From: Desmodus rotundus
Lineage: Eukaryota > Chordata > Mammalia > Chiroptera > Phyllostomidae
NCBI RefSeq assembly: GCF_022682495.2
Contig: NC_071392.1
Location: 89,048,797-89,112,796 of the forward strand
Direction: 5' to 3'
DNA: 64,000 nucleotides
The notes below the pieces were generated by a model. That model saw nothing but the letters and a program-made list of their open reading frames with translations, was not told the DNA's origin and ran no database searches. Position numbers and translations under genes: made by a program. Of the stretch, positions 45,117 through 56,517 are shown in pieces (the first letter of the stretch is position 1; each line of letters begins with the position of its first letter).

Positions 45117-45260
45117 TCTTCATTTGCTAGGGCTGTCGTAACAAAGTACCACAGACTGGGCCGCTTAAACACAGAAATTATTTTCTCACGGTTCTAGAGG
45201 CTGGACGTCCAAAATCAAGTTGTCAGCAGGGTTAGTTTCTTCTGAGGATGGGACTAGCAC
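45117..45260 (+). repeat. Ancient interspersed repeat (L1M-3'-end or LTR type), copy 2
   Basis: The blocks 'gctagggctgtcgtaacaaa', 'gtaccacagactgggccgct' and 'cacggttctagaggctggac' match the 5' part of the repeat seen at 57995 and, in part, at 56518. Truncated here after 'tttcttctgagg'. Confidence 0.6.
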
Positions 45261-45567
45261 CTTAGAGAAGAAAAGGCACACTTTTGCCGTGTTAGGTGCA
45301 CGTGAATGCAGATTTGTTTAGAGTTCTCTCTTTGAGCATCTATTTTCTCTGTGAAGTAGGGGCAGGGCATCTTGAAAACAGGTGAATAGTGGGGCCTTCA
45401 GGTGGTGTCTACAGAAATGTCACTGGGAATGCCGAGAACCAGCTAGTCTCATTCAACTTGTGCCTGTTCTCTCCTAGGGATGCTCACCTGAGTTCAGAAA
45501 ACCACCACCTTTTGGTTGAAACAGACCCTTGCCCTTAACGGTTTCCTCAACCCTTCACTCCTCCCAT
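45261..45567. other. Unassigned sequence
   Basis: No gene or repeat recognised. It may hold more of the preceding repeat in decayed form. Confidence 0.35.
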
Positions 45568-45770
45568 GTTTTAAGATTTTACTTATTAGATAGAGGGGAA
45601 GGGAGGGAGAAAGAGAGGGAAACATCGATATTTCTTGGTGGCCTCTTGCACACGCCCTGTCCAGGGAATGAACCCGCAACCCAGGCATGTGCCCTGACCA
45701 GGAATGGAACTGGTCACCTTTTGCTGTGCAGGATGACGCCCAGCCAGATGAGCCGCAGTGGTCCTTGGCC
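45568..45770 (-). mobile_element. Ves SINE, reverse orientation, diverged
   Basis: On - the tail is at 45568-45590 (antisense of 'taagattttacttattagat'), followed by the antisense of the C/T-rich stretch ('gggaagggagggagaaagag') and of the body blocks 'aacccgcaacccaggcatgt' and 'gccctgaccaggaatggaac'. The head near 45770 is diverged. A short body block appears duplicated, as in older Ves copies. Confidence 0.85.
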
Positions 45771-47170
45771 AGAGCTCTGTAGAAGGCACATTCTGACTAA
45801 GTATCTGTCAGTGGGTCTACAGGAGTTTGTTGTAGTCTTCTTGAAACTTTTCTGTAAGTTTAACATTTTTTGAGTAAAAATGCAATAAATGAATGATTCA
45901 AGAATCTGCCCGAATCCCTTTCCAGCCCAAATCAGGTTGATGTATTGTTGCCCCTAAGGGAAACCCCTGACACCTCTCAAGGACGGGGTGGCGGTCCTTG
46001 GGACTGTCTGCTGTCTGTGGCACTCAGGTATAAAACCCAGCTCACTTAGCCCTGGACCCTCACAGAACACAGACACCGGAGACACCAGGAAAGAGGAGCT
46101 ACCTGATGGAGGAGGGCATCCCCAGATGCCTCTGGGCTGCCCCCGTCCTCAGCCTTGCCGTCTACTTGCTGTGTCCTGGGAACTCCCCGCTGTTGGCCAG
46201 CACCATACCATTTCTCATTGAACATGTCAGGCGAAGCGTCACTGTAGCTTCCAGTTTGGTGTTGCCCAGTCTCCCAATCCACAGACTCACCTCTGTTGTG
46301 CAAGGTTGAGGTCCAATCTGCGGGTTGCTCACTCAGCTCACGGCTAACTTCTTTTCCTGCCTCATCTGAACTTGCCCTTTGGCCCCTGGGGAGGTCTTGC
46401 CCTCTGACTGCTGTCTGTGTTTGACCCGCTGCCCCTTGGGATTAACCTGCGGATTTCTGTCTGCTGGATTCCAACTGCTCCTTTGAACTACACACATATT
46501 TCTGATATTACTTAACCACTGGCTACAGTGCTAGGTATTCGCTTGGGTTTGGTGTGCCCTCAGCTCCCCTGAGCTGTGTACATTCTGCCTCTCTCCAGTC
46601 TTTTACACTTGGCATTAACATGTTGACCAGCCCTGGCCAGCTCATTGAAGCTATCCTGTGTGCGTGTAACATGCACTAGGCTGTTGGACAAACTTGGCAT
46701 TCACAGGTCTGGTTCTGAATCACTCTCCTTGACCATGAACTTGCACATGGTTCTACTTACATCTCCTGCAGCTGCTTTACTTGCTGTTACATTTCCCATT
46801 TTTTGGCCTTACCCCAATGATTAGACGTAATGCTTTCCATTCTTTCCCTAGTAATGATCTCCAGGTCTTACTCCTGCGATTCTAGTTCCCAGCTTGGCTG
46901 AACACCCTCTCTGGATTTAATGCACTCCCGGAACTGTGGTTGGTGATATACCCATGAAGCTCACTCCAGCACCACAGGGGTAATGGAACAAAAGCACTTA
47001 ATGTAAAACTATTGGGTTAGTAAAAAGGATGTCAGTTATATATGTTTTTAAATTAAAACAAATCCCCACCCTAAAAAGATCAAAGGTTCAAGTAGAAAGA
47101 AAAATAGAACAGGAGAGAGAGGGCAAGCAGGAAGGAAGAGAAGACACAGAGAAGCTATAAAAGTAGAAGA
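45771..47170. other. Unassigned sequence with a promoter-like spot
   Basis: No named gene or repeat. It contains the TATA-like site and small open frame at 46029-46309 (own entry). AT-rich DNA rises after 47000. Confidence 0.4.
46029..46309 (+). other. TATA-like box followed by a small open frame (67 codons)
   Basis: TATAAAA at 46029-46035 is followed 71 nt downstream by an ATG (46106) that opens a 67-codon frame: MEEGIPRCLWAAPVLSLAVY and onward, with a hydrophobic stretch at residues 9-24 reminiscent of a signal peptide. There is no recognisable mature domain. An antisense frame (46046-46303) is equally long, so this may be coincidence. Confidence 0.2.
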
Positions 47171-47376
47171 ATCCTGGCTGGTGTGGCTCAGTGGATTGAG
47201 TACAGCCTGCGAACCAAAGTGTCGTCGGTTCAATTCCTAGTCAGGGCACATGCCTGGGTTGCGGGCCAGGTCCCCAGTGAGGGGCACGGGAGAGGCAACC
47301 ACACATTAATGTTTCTCTCCCTCTCTTTCTCCTCCCTTCCCTGTCTCTAAAAATAAATGAATAAAATCTTTAAAAA
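47171..47376 (+). mobile_element. Ves SINE with target duplication
   Basis: Head tcctggctggtgtggctcag, B-box CGGTTCAATTCC, cagtcagggcacatgcctgg in near-consensus form, ccaggtccccagtgaggggc, the C/T-rich stretch and tail aaaaataaatgaataaaatc. Flanking repeats are aaaagtagaagaa (47158-47170) and gaaagtagtagaagaa (47381-47396), a slightly altered duplication. Confidence 0.93.
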
Positions 47377-47384
47377 ACAAGAAA

Positions 47385-48070
47385 GTAGTAGAAGAAAATT
47401 TAGCATTTTTAAATAACTTTGGAGTAGGAAAAGCCTTTCCAACTATACCACAAAATCAAGACATCATAAAATAAAATATTTATAAATTCGTCTTTATAAA
47501 AAAATGAAACATTTTAGCCTAAAAATTAAGCAAAGTCAGAACACAAAAAATCAAGGAGAAATGTTTCCTACCATATTACAGACCGAGGGCTAAGCTCAGT
47601 AACACATAAAGGGCTGCTACAAAGTACTTTTCTAAACATCAACTCAGTAAAGGAAATGGCAAAGTATAAAAATGGACAGTTCACAAAACCAAAATGCAAG
47701 GAGCTTTAACACATAAAAAAAGATGTTCAGCCTCACTCATAAAATGCAAATGCCAGTTAAAACGACACCGAAGCCTCGCTTGCACCTGTCAGTGGGGTGG
47801 AAACCGGAGCTGGGGGACACACTGATGCTGAGGCCATCGGGAAACAGGCCCCTCCTACAGTGTCGGTAGACGTGGAGAACAATTGAGTGGTATCTCTCAG
47901 ATTTCCAACTGCATGCACATTTTGTTCCAGCAGTTCCACTTCTAGGAATTTATTTTATGCATATTCTCACACCAGTGTGAAATAATCAGGAATGAGGAGC
48001 TTTATTCTACTATTGTTTATCACAAAATATTCAGGATGTATTTAATATTGAATTAAAATTTTTAAAAACT
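47385..48070 (+). mobile_element. Old L1 ORF2 C-terminal remnant
   Basis: The blocks 'taggaaaagcctttccaact', 'agaccgagggctaagctcag', 'aaaatggacagttcacaaaa', 'cagcctcactcataaaatgc' and 'cacttctaggaatttatttt' follow the 3' part of L1 ORF2 in order. Stops are frequent. Confidence 0.7.
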
Positions 48071-48071
48071 G

Positions 48072-48180
48072 GTTCTGCTTTACTTTATTGTGGTAAAAAC
48101 CTTGAATGAGATCTGCCCTCATAACAAATTTTCGAGTGTACAATACATTACTGCTAACTATAGGAAGAGTCTATTTTTTA
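48072..48180 (-). mobile_element. Old L1-type remnant
   Basis: The blocks 'ctttattgtggtaaaaacct' and 'aatgagatctgccctcataa', then 'caaattttcgagtgtacaat' and 'attactgctaactatagg', match an antisense L1M 3' region. It abuts the + strand L1 above. Confidence 0.6.
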
Positions 48181-50505
48181 AATAATAAAGGAAATAAATT
48201 CTTAAGGAGACACAAGAGAAAGGCTCCAAGAGTCAAGCCTCAAAACTTTGTGATTTTGCAACTCTGCTCCTGCATCTGGGTCTGCAGGTTTTTGAACCGC
48301 ATTCCTTGGAAAATCCCGAGGTTTATCTGCATTAAGAAGTATCTACCTCCCACACCCACATCCCGGGACCAGCAGGCTCGCTCCTGTGGCCACGCAGACC
48401 TCTCCGCTTCGATGCTCCTGTGGAGCCGTTGGTTTATTGACAGAAGGTGGAGCCATGGATGTTCAGCCCCATGGGAGAGAAATAAAATCTATGAAAAAGA
48501 CCAAACACTCTCTCCAAACAGATTCCTCTTCATTCTAGTATGTGATTCAGAATTTTTAAATGAAAACCCCTTACACAAAATATTATAGCAACTAGGCTGC
48601 CTATGAGGGTTTTAGAAAAATATCCAAACTGCCTATGGCCAGAATGAAAAACATTTTAAAGGCTTTTTGTAAAAGCTAGTCACCCAAATCTTTATAGTGA
48701 CGGAAAAAAACAACACGTGTTTAACAGCCTCTGTTCTCCCTGATTAGTGAATAGCTTTTTTTTTTTTAGTATGCAATTAATTTCAAAGCTTTTTTATAGC
48801 ATGAATTGAGTGGATCAGTGTGGCAAGGTAAATCGATACACATCCGATTAAAGAGAACTAAAAGAAACTGAGTGGCCTATATATCCGGAGCATTTTAAGA
48901 AGGACCGTTTGTCTTTTTTGCTCAGTGCTAAAGAATGAAGGCGACTGGAAGTTGGCAAATAACCACTGGGCAACTGGGAAACGGCCCGTCTGAAGTCAGC
49001 CCGTTTGGGCAGTTGTCTGGGCCGGGCTGGCCAGTGCTGTTGCCGTCAGCACGCCATCTGCCACAGACACACAGCACGCCCCACGCCCACTGTGTCCCAC
49101 GCACGGCAGACACTGAGCGTGTTCCGCCTGGTCTGGGCCAGATGAGGTTACTGATTTGCTGTGAGAGTTCCTATCATTTCTCACCTGGACACTGTGCATA
49201 TATAGTGTCTTCTAAAAGAGCTACTTTTAGAAGTTACAAGCCAGCATGACGAGGCTTTCCTGTGCAGCAAGCTGATGTCATTTTGCAAAAATGTGTTTTC
49301 CAGAGGCATGCTTTTTAAGAAGCGTCTGTGCTAAGTCCCATGTTAATCAAATACCATGTCAATCATAGCTAGTAATTAGCTGTAACAGTTTAAAAATGGT
49401 CATTTTCCAACCCCCCAGAGCCAGAATTGCTGTAATTTCTTAAAGTATTTTTATAAAGATTAATCACAAGATTACAGAATAATACATGGAAAGATAATAT
49501 ATAGTTAACAGAATGTAGATCTGCCGGACCAGTTCAGCAGGCTGGGTCTAAACTTTTTCCAAACTGTAAAGTTTTCCCCTCTTTGTGCAGGAAGTTGGAA
49601 AAGAAACTAAAAATACAGCCGAGTTTTACTTTAGTTACTGACAGACAACCAGGGGTTGTTGTTTTTTTTCTTCCTTCTGGAATATTCCATCCCATGTTGG
49701 CAAAACACACACATTTCATAACAAAAGCACAAACAGAGGAAAGGTATCGTGAAAACAATGGCTGAGCTGAGTTCCAGCACTCCCTCCTAAGTCACTCTGT
49801 ACCTGTGTGTTGCCTCCCCTGATGTGAGCTTTATTGCAGGTAAACCACACTCAGCCCCATCTCTCTCCTTGCAGAAGGGCAGGGTTCCTTCCAGTTGTTG
49901 GCATCAGGCAGGAGAAACGAGGCCAACAGCAGGTTGAGCTGAGGTCAGGTCCTGGGAGATGCCAATGCCTGGTACAGAGTAGAAAAGCAGAATTGGGGAT
50001 GGGTGGAGGTCAGAGCTGGAGCCAATAGCCAGAGACACCAAGGTCAAACGGGGACAAGACAAAACCTGAGTCTTGGGGGCAAATCTAAGAACAAATCAGG
50101 CAGGGGTAGATACATAGGCACGTCCTAGGAGATGGAGGAATGTGGGAGGTGGGGATGGCTAGATCAGCACAGACTTCTGTGTAGGGCCTGGCCCTCTTCC
50201 TCGGCAAGCAGTCTCCTACAGGTCTTAAAGGAGACATACCCTAATAAAATTAGAGACGGAGCCAAAGCAGTGAATGTAAGATGGAGGCTTGGCGATACAC
50301 AAGCATGGACCACCATCAGCACAACCGCCAAAAGGAAGATCTACAAGAAAGGCACAGGCAGGCGAAAGACTGGCATCGCTGTTATTAGAAAAGTAAATTA
50401 CATATAACTAAACTAGTTATAATGTATAACCTATTTCAAGAAGCCCCTTGAAATACAAAGGCTGATATATAACTCATCCCATAATTCATCCATTTAAAAT
50501 ATTTG
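48181..50505. other. Unassigned, mostly unique sequence
   Basis: No gene or repeat family named. The window's longest frame (48106-48588, 160 codons, +) begins inside the L1 remnant and shows no domain. AT-rich stretches near 48750-48800 and 49330-49400 carry TAATTA/ATTAGC-type motifs. Confidence 0.45.
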
Positions 50506-50507
50506 TT

Positions 50508-50735
50508 GCACTGGCTGGTGTGGCTTGGTTGGTGCATCATCCCCTAGACCAAAAGGTCACGGGTTCGATCCCTGGTTTGGACGCGTACAGGATGGCAATC
50601 AATAGATGTTTCCGTCTCATCAGTGTTTCTTTCTTTCCCTGTCTCTCTCTCTCTCTCCCTCCTCCTTTCCTCCCTCTTTTCTCCTTTCTCTCCCAAAGCA
50701 ATGAAAAAATGTCCTTGGGGGAAGACTTTTTAAAA
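50508..50735 (+). mobile_element. Ves SINE, older diverged subfamily
   Basis: Head gcactggctggtgtggcttg, B-box GGGTTCGATCCC, then a short body, a long (CT)n-rich stretch, and the end 'gaaaaaatgtccttggggga', the counterpart of the TCCTCGGGTGAGGA ending. It lacks the ccaggtccccag block of the younger copies. Confidence 0.85.
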
Positions 50736-50744
50736 ACACGTAAA

Positions 50745-50960
50745 ATATTTGGTAAGTACCTACAGCCAGGCACTGTGCTAAAAATTTGTGGCAGGAGGCG
50801 GGGGGAGGGGGGCAGTTAAACAAAATGTAGCTGTGCTCGCAAGGAATACACAGGAAAAGAGAGAAGACACATCAATAAGCAGTTTCAATACAGTGTCATG
50901 AGAAGATTGGAAGGGGAAGTTACGGAGTTTTAAAACAAGGTAGAAGGGTGGCGCGAGGTT
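50745..50960 (-). repeat. L2 remnant
   Basis: The blocks 'ggtaagtacctacagccagg', 'cactgtgctaaaaatttgtg' and 'gctgtgctcgcaaggaatac' are antisense L2. A G-rich run (gaggcggggggaggggggca) at about 50795-50813 is embedded. Confidence 0.5.
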
Positions 50961-51499
50961 TCCAAAGGAGTTGGAGTCTGAGCTGCGGACAGAAGGAGCA
51001 GTGAAGACCTGCAGAGAGCGGCCCCTTTGCTTGAGTGCTGTGTTAGTCACTCACAGAGCCTCGGAGAGTTTGGAGGAAACAACAGAAGACAAATAAACAG
51101 AGGCCCAGGACGCATGACCTAGCCGTGAGGAGTGAAGATATAGCAGCATGGTTTGATCTCGAGGGCTGTCCAAAGAATCATTCTCAAAATGCCAAAAAAA
51201 AAAAAAGGGAAAAGAAAAAGGTGGGGGGGAGAAATTCATAGAACATACCTTCAAGTTTAACTTAGTTCATTCATGAGGACGGCATGATGGTTCCAAGGCA
51301 TATTCTGAAAATGGATGTCCTTATGGTCTTTTTTTTTTTTAAGGAGACTAGAATAAAATTAAGTTAGGAATAAAACTCATTATTATCCTCCAGGGCAATA
51401 CTAGTGAGCAAAAGTCATTTGCATTACTCTTGGGCAACAATGATTTTTAGCTTATTACTTTCTTATATATTCATTTCCAACTTTTGTTTAAAGTGTCTG
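50961..51499. other. Unassigned sequence
   Basis: No gene or repeat named. An A12 run lies at 51196-51207 and a T11 run at 51330-51340. Confidence 0.4.
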
Positions 51500-51726
51500 G
51501 GCCCTGACCAGGCAGAAGTGGCTCAGTTGGTTGGGTGCTATGCCACAAAGTGAAAGGTCGCTGGTTCGATTCCCGGTCAGGGCACATGTCTGGGTTGCAG
51601 GCCAAGTCCTCAACTGGGGGCATGCGAGAAGCAACCGATCAATGTTTCTCTCACATAGATATGTCTCTACTTCTCTTCCTCTCTTCCCCTTTCTCTAAAA
51701 ATAAATCTACAAAATCTTTTTTTAAA
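51500..51726 (+). mobile_element. Ves SINE
   Basis: Head gccctgaccaggcagaagtg with extra bases before TGGCTCAGTTGG, B-box GGTTCGATTCC, cggtcagggcacatgtctgg, 'cacatagatatgtctctact' and tail aaaaataaatctacaaaatc. Possible short target duplication (aaagtgtctgg before; aaaagtcagg after). Confidence 0.92.
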
Positions 51727-51809
51727 AGTCAGGATTCATCTTAACAAATTATCAAATGTTGAATATGCCTGCAACTTACCCAAGGTCACTTATTAAAACT
51801 ATGGATTCC

Positions 51810-51995
51810 CAAGGCTCATCCCAACAAAAAGACTCATACACAATTGTTCATAATAACCAAAAACATGGGAACGACCTAAATTAAATGTGCACCAACAGGT
51901 GACGGATAAACAAACTACGTACTCAGGGACAAGCTCCTACAATAAAAAGGAACAGAACTCTGACCCACCCAACAACCTGATGAGTCTCACAAACA
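51810..51995 (+). mobile_element. Old L1 3' remnant
   Basis: The blocks 'caacaaaaagactcatacac', 'aattgttcataataaccaaa', 'gaacgacctaaattaaatgt' (with one base off) and 'caccaacaggtgacggataa' match the ORF2 C-terminal region of L1 on +. Confidence 0.65.
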
Positions 51996-53105
51996 TCATG
52001 CCTCCAGCCGGTCTCATCGCTGCGACCGACCTTGTCTGGCAGGTCAGAAACCAGTCCTGTAGAAGCCTGGGCCCCACTCACCATGGCTTGCTTAACTACC
52101 ACCACAGCCGGACATCCCAACTGCCAGCCTGCATGTGACACTGTCCTTTGAGGGGACCACTTCTCAGCAGATTGGCTACATTGGACCCCTTCCACCCTGG
52201 GAAAGGCAGAAATTCGTCTTGCCTGGGATGACATGTGTCCCAGGTAGGGATGTTCCTTTGCCCCCTTTGGCACCTCAGGGTAGCACTACTATTCAAGGGT
52301 TTAGACGGTCCCACCCACTGACACAAAACCCCTCGTAGCAAAGTGGACCTAGTTTACAGCAAAGGAGGTGTAGCAGTGGGCCCCTGACCATGAGGTCCAC
52401 AGTCACTCTCTTATGCCATGCCACCAAGAAGCCTCTGGCTCGGAAAAGCAGTGGGGTGGCCTCTTGAAGATGTGGATGGGGAACCAGCTCAGATATGACA
52501 CCCTACAGGGGTGGGGGTCACCCTCCATGATGCGTCACATACCCTAAATCAACAACCATTCTGTGTGGCAATGTTCTCAGTGAGGTAGAGCACCATTCCA
52601 GGAACCAAGGGGTGGAAGTTGGAGTGGTCCCACTCACCATTACTCCGGTCACGCGGGGAATTTGTGCTTCCTGCCCTCCCTCCACCTTTAAGCATGGCGA
52701 GGCTAGTGGTCCTTATTCCCAGAGGGCGTAACAACAATTCTACCTAGGGACACAGGGAGAACCCTAGTGAACACTAGGCTGTCACCATAGAGTCCTTGCA
52801 TCAAGAGGCCAGCAGACAAGGAAGGGAGTCGCCATATTGGTGGGGGAGTTGTCTCTGGTCATCAGCAGGAGGCAGGTTGGTTGGCCGGTCTGCAGCTACG
52901 CACATGCACCATACGTTTGACACGCAGGTGATCTACTGGGACGTCTCATAGTGCTCCCCGCTGAGTTTTAAAGGTAAGTGGACAGGTATGGTAGACACAG
53001 CCTGAGGAGTGCAAGGCACCCAGAGGCTTACACCCTCTGGGGATGAGGATCCGAATCACTTAACTGGACAAGCCACTATATTCCCAGGGAGAGAGAAATT
53101 GAGAA
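51996..53105 (+). mobile_element. ERV-L (class III endogenous retrovirus) pol integrase-region remnant
   Basis: The + strand sequence follows, in order and with heavy decay, the integrase and downstream part of ERV-L pol. A short integrase-like motif, GYIGPLPPW, is visible near 52173-52200. Further matching DNA blocks include 'aaccaaggggtggaagttgg' (about 52598) and 'ctactgggacgtctcatagt' (about 52933). Many stops and frame changes are present, there is no intact reading frame, and no LTR could be placed with confidence on either side. It is a fossil insertion with no coding capacity. Orientation and class are fairly secure; the limits are approximate. Confidence 0.6.
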
Positions 53106-54119
53106 TGGGTAGCAGGGGAGGGGGCTGGTGAGGATCAGTGACAGCCTTGAGGTCAACTGTCATGTCAGGGGCTGTAGTTCGTCCTACTAACTCTCCCCTT
53201 GTGAGTCCCCCAGGAAACCAGACCAGAACCCTGCAGGAGCTGCTCCCAGAGAGCGAAGACTTGCTGGGCGAAGTGAACGGAGCTGAGCGGCTCCAGGGGC
53301 GGACGGTTGTGGGTGCTCTGAGGCTCACTGGCTTCCCTGTTCAGAGCCCCCGCCACCTGTCCTCCCACCGCTGGAAAGGCCTGTGTATCTCATTGGGAGC
53401 TTCTGTCAGCTCCGGGGCACTGCCCCACACAGCAGGCCACCTATTCCCAGAGGCAGCCCATGCCAAAAGTGTCTTTGGTTTGATTTCTCTCTCTCTCTCT
53501 CTGAACTAAAGGATTCCCCTTTCAGCTAGATTTCTGGGTAACCATTCTCAGGGTTTAGCAAGGAAGTGGGCTCATTATGGTAGAATATGGTGGCAGACAT
53601 GATCGTCTCTGCACCCAAGCTGGAGCAGAAAGGCCACATGGGCAGGCGTTTGCAGCTTTTCAAATTCTCTCTCAGTCCACCTCTGCAGCTGCACACCTGT
53701 GCCCTAACCCGCCAGCCTTGCTCGTTGGGGTTCTCACCAGATGCTCCGCCCTCCTCCCCTTCCTCTCCTCATACCCAAACCCTGGCTGGGGCGGTGGGAC
53801 TCTGCTCCTGACCTCCTTCATTTGATCTTCCTCCTTATCTCAAACCTTATCGTTTCCTCCCTGGGCAGAGTTAGAAGTCTGTTTTCTTGCTCCGCCTTCT
53901 GAAGCCTTTCTTCTTTGGAGTCAGGTGTCAGGTGGCTCTTCCATCTCCCTGGAGCGTGGAGCCCTTCCTCTCTCTCCAAGAGGGTTTTAGGTGACGATGA
54001 TGGGGGTAGAGCATAGCTCTCTGCTGTGTGTGTCGAACAGTTCCCACAGGGGCATGCCCCAGGACCTCAGAGTCGCAGTGCTTGGAGCCCAGGGTCTGAT
54101 GCACAGGGCCACCAGCATT
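53106..54119. other. Unassigned sequence
   Basis: No gene recognised. Part may belong to the 3' end of the ERV-L remnant or an LTR. A (CT)n run lies at about 53487-53502. The frames at 53138-53509 and 53577-53825 show no known domain. Confidence 0.4.
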
Positions 54120-54133
54120 AAAACTGTCTAAAT

Positions 54134-54379
54134 GCCCTGGCTGGGTGGCTCAGTGGCAGCGTTGTCCAGGACACCAAAAGGTTGCAGATTTAATGCCAGT
54201 CAGGGCATGTAACTAGGTTGCAGGTTCAATCCCTGGTTGGGGAATGTATGGGAGGCAACCAATCGATGTTTCTCTCTTCTCTTCTCCCTCTCTCTCCCTC
54301 TCTCTTTCTCTGCCTCTTTTTCCCTCTCCCTCCACCCTCTCTAAAATTAATAAACATATCCTCGGGTAAAGACTTTTTT
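54134..54379 (+). mobile_element. Ves SINE, older subfamily, with target duplication
   Basis: Head gccctggctgggtggctcag, a doubled body block ('agtcagggcatgtaactagg' then 'gcaggttcaatccctggttg'), a long (CT)n stretch, and the end 'atatcctcgggtaaagac'. The direct repeat aaaactgtctaaatg (54120-54134) versus aaaactatctaaatg (54380-54394) differs at one base. Confidence 0.93.
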
Positions 54380-54394
54380 AAAACTATCTAAATG

Positions 54395-56225
54395 TGCTTT
54401 TCTTTTCCTCTGACTCCTGGGATTCAGTCTACTGCCATTAACACAGGACACTAAAGAGCCCCAACCTCACAGAGAGAATTTTTTAAAAGCTGGAGCACAT
54501 GGCATCTTCCGGGAATGCTACCGTTCCCTCACCTTTGCGTGAAGTAACTTAATTAGCTGGAATCCAATGAGCTCAATTGGTATATTAGAAACAGAAAACT
54601 AATCACTAATATGACTGCTCAGAGCTTGAATTGAAAGCCTACTTCTGCTCCTTTTGAACTGTAATTAACTTGAGTTTGTTGTGAAATAGAAGTACGTTTT
54701 GAGAACATCAAAATGCATTAAGGATCTGAAGACCCTGAAGACGGAGCCTAGGTATGCCAGGGGGCGCTATGGCCCAAGATTTACGTTTTACTCTGAAATC
54801 TGGTTTGGGGCAAAGCAATTTTGAATGGGATTAGCCCAGACATTTTTCTGTTGAAAAAACAAACCAACCAATGTAAAATGTTGTCTTTTAAAGGCTATCT
54901 CTTTTCTGTTCACAGAAAGCATTTTTCCTCTTTACTCACAACTGTCCCATTTTTTCCCCACTCGTTCTACACTCTCTCTCTTTCTTCTAATGTTTAGCTC
55001 TTATTTCAGTAGTTTCTCCCTTCATTTAATCTCTTTGTAAACCCAATACCGGAGTCAGAAACTTCCTTTCTGAAATAATGTATGTGCTAATTATATGTTA
55101 GTGACTGCAGGGTAGGGAATACCCAAGACAGCACACACTGAACTCAATCAAAATGTCCAGGGGCCACATTTTCTGGACCCAGAATTGGGGTGTGTGTACT
55201 GATCGGCATGGGGGCACCTGTACGAGCAGTCAGACACAGTGTTTGGACTTGAGACTCTAAAGTTCAGGTCACATGGTCTGTTGGGAACGAAGAGGATCTC
55301 AAAGGCCCAGCCTCGTGCGAGCCCAAGAGGAACTCCCTACATGGGCTGGCGTGGTGTCTTCGCCTCTTGGACCTAGGTGTCCTAACGTTAGTGTCCTGGC
55401 TCTGGATTGTACAATAAAAATGAGTACAATGAGCGTCTGCAGAGCACAGAACTCATCATAGGAATAGGGAACAGGGAAAATAGGGGGCATCCAGCAGCCT
55501 CTCGCCTGTGACCTTCACTCCTGAGAGGCACCAGGCCTTCCCCTGGGGTGCCTCAGAGTATCAGCCAGGACCCTCCCCTTGGACCCTTACATCGTCACTC
55601 TGCGTGCCTCTGCTCAGAAAGAAATCACACCCTTCCATTCCTTTTTCACTGTGAATTAACGCGTCAATACTGATTTCCACAAAACAGATGTAAAAAAAAT
55701 TCTCTTTTCCTTACAAACTCATATAGTGACTTGTGTGTACTGTAAATATTCAATAAATAGTCACCTGGATGACAAAATTCAGTGTAAGTAGATAATGGAT
55801 CTCACCATTAAATTCCCATCTGAAACATAACCCTACCACAGAATGAAAAAGAATCCCTGATTCCACAATAATGGAAGGCAATTTTTCTATGGATTAGGGA
55901 AACAAATAATGCTTATTTTTAAGTATCTGGTCTCCTGACTCTAAACGCCAGAGCGGAATAAATACTCTCAGAGGATGTGTCAAGGCTACTGCACTCCCCA
56001 AGCCTGGGTGACAGCAAGGGTTTCTTTCCAGTAGAAGTCAACAAAATCCTTCTGTGTAGAGAATGGGAGGCAAGTCCCCAGCTGCCTGAGTGATGTGCCC
56101 ACAGCATTCCCCTGCTGTGACTGGTTTTACAATAGAATTGTGATGTAATGACAATCACCTAGCATTTTGCTTGCAGCTCTCCTAAGGAACTTGCCACTGT
56201 GATTTCTCACCCATCACACCCTAAA
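54395..56225. other. Unassigned, mostly unique sequence
   Basis: No gene or repeat family identified in 1.8 kb. The 54540-54720 part is AT-rich with repeated TAATTA-like sites and no repeat signature, a possible conserved non-coding element. Confidence 0.45.
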
Positions 56226-56229
56226 CTTG

Positions 56230-56480
56230 CTTCTTGGTTTTGCACGCGCAGTGCCCTCTGCCTAGAAAGCCAGTCTACCCTCCGCCCGCTTTGCACCCTT
56301 CTAGTCATAAACATTGCCTCCTGGGTGAGGTGTCCCTGGCTCCCGTGGGCAGAATTAGATGCATTCTCCTCTGTTCCTGGGCTCCCAGCCCCCTATTTCC
56401 CCACTCATACACTCCTGCTAGACCTGTTTTCCCGAAGCGTTAAGTCTAGTTATGTAATTCTGCTCTTCAAGAAGTTTCCG
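56230..56480 (+). repeat. L2 remnant
   Basis: The run 'cagtgccctctgcctagaaa', 'cattgcctcctgggtgaggt', 'gtccctggctcccgtgggca' and 'tctgttcctgggctcccagc' fits the conserved 3' region of L2 on +. Confidence 0.5.
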
Positions 56481-56517
56481 TAGGTATACACAGCTTCCAA
56501 AATACAGGGAAACCCTG

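Noticed and set aside
48106..48588. Longest open frame (160 codons, +)
   Set aside because: It starts inside an antisense L1 remnant and shows no domain, signal peptide or splice context. A frame this long is expected by chance in 64 kb.
49020..49140. GC-rich stretch as a CpG island
   Set aside because: It is GC-rich, but CpG density is lower than in the patches at 5.4 and 26.5 kb, and no promoter motif is visible.
50132..50407. Lys/Arg-rich 91-codon frame ending near an A-rich stretch, possible processed ribosomal-protein pseudogene
   Set aside because: The basic C-terminal part (TAKRKIYKKGTGRRKTG) matches no ribosomal protein I know, and no poly-A tail or target duplication is present.
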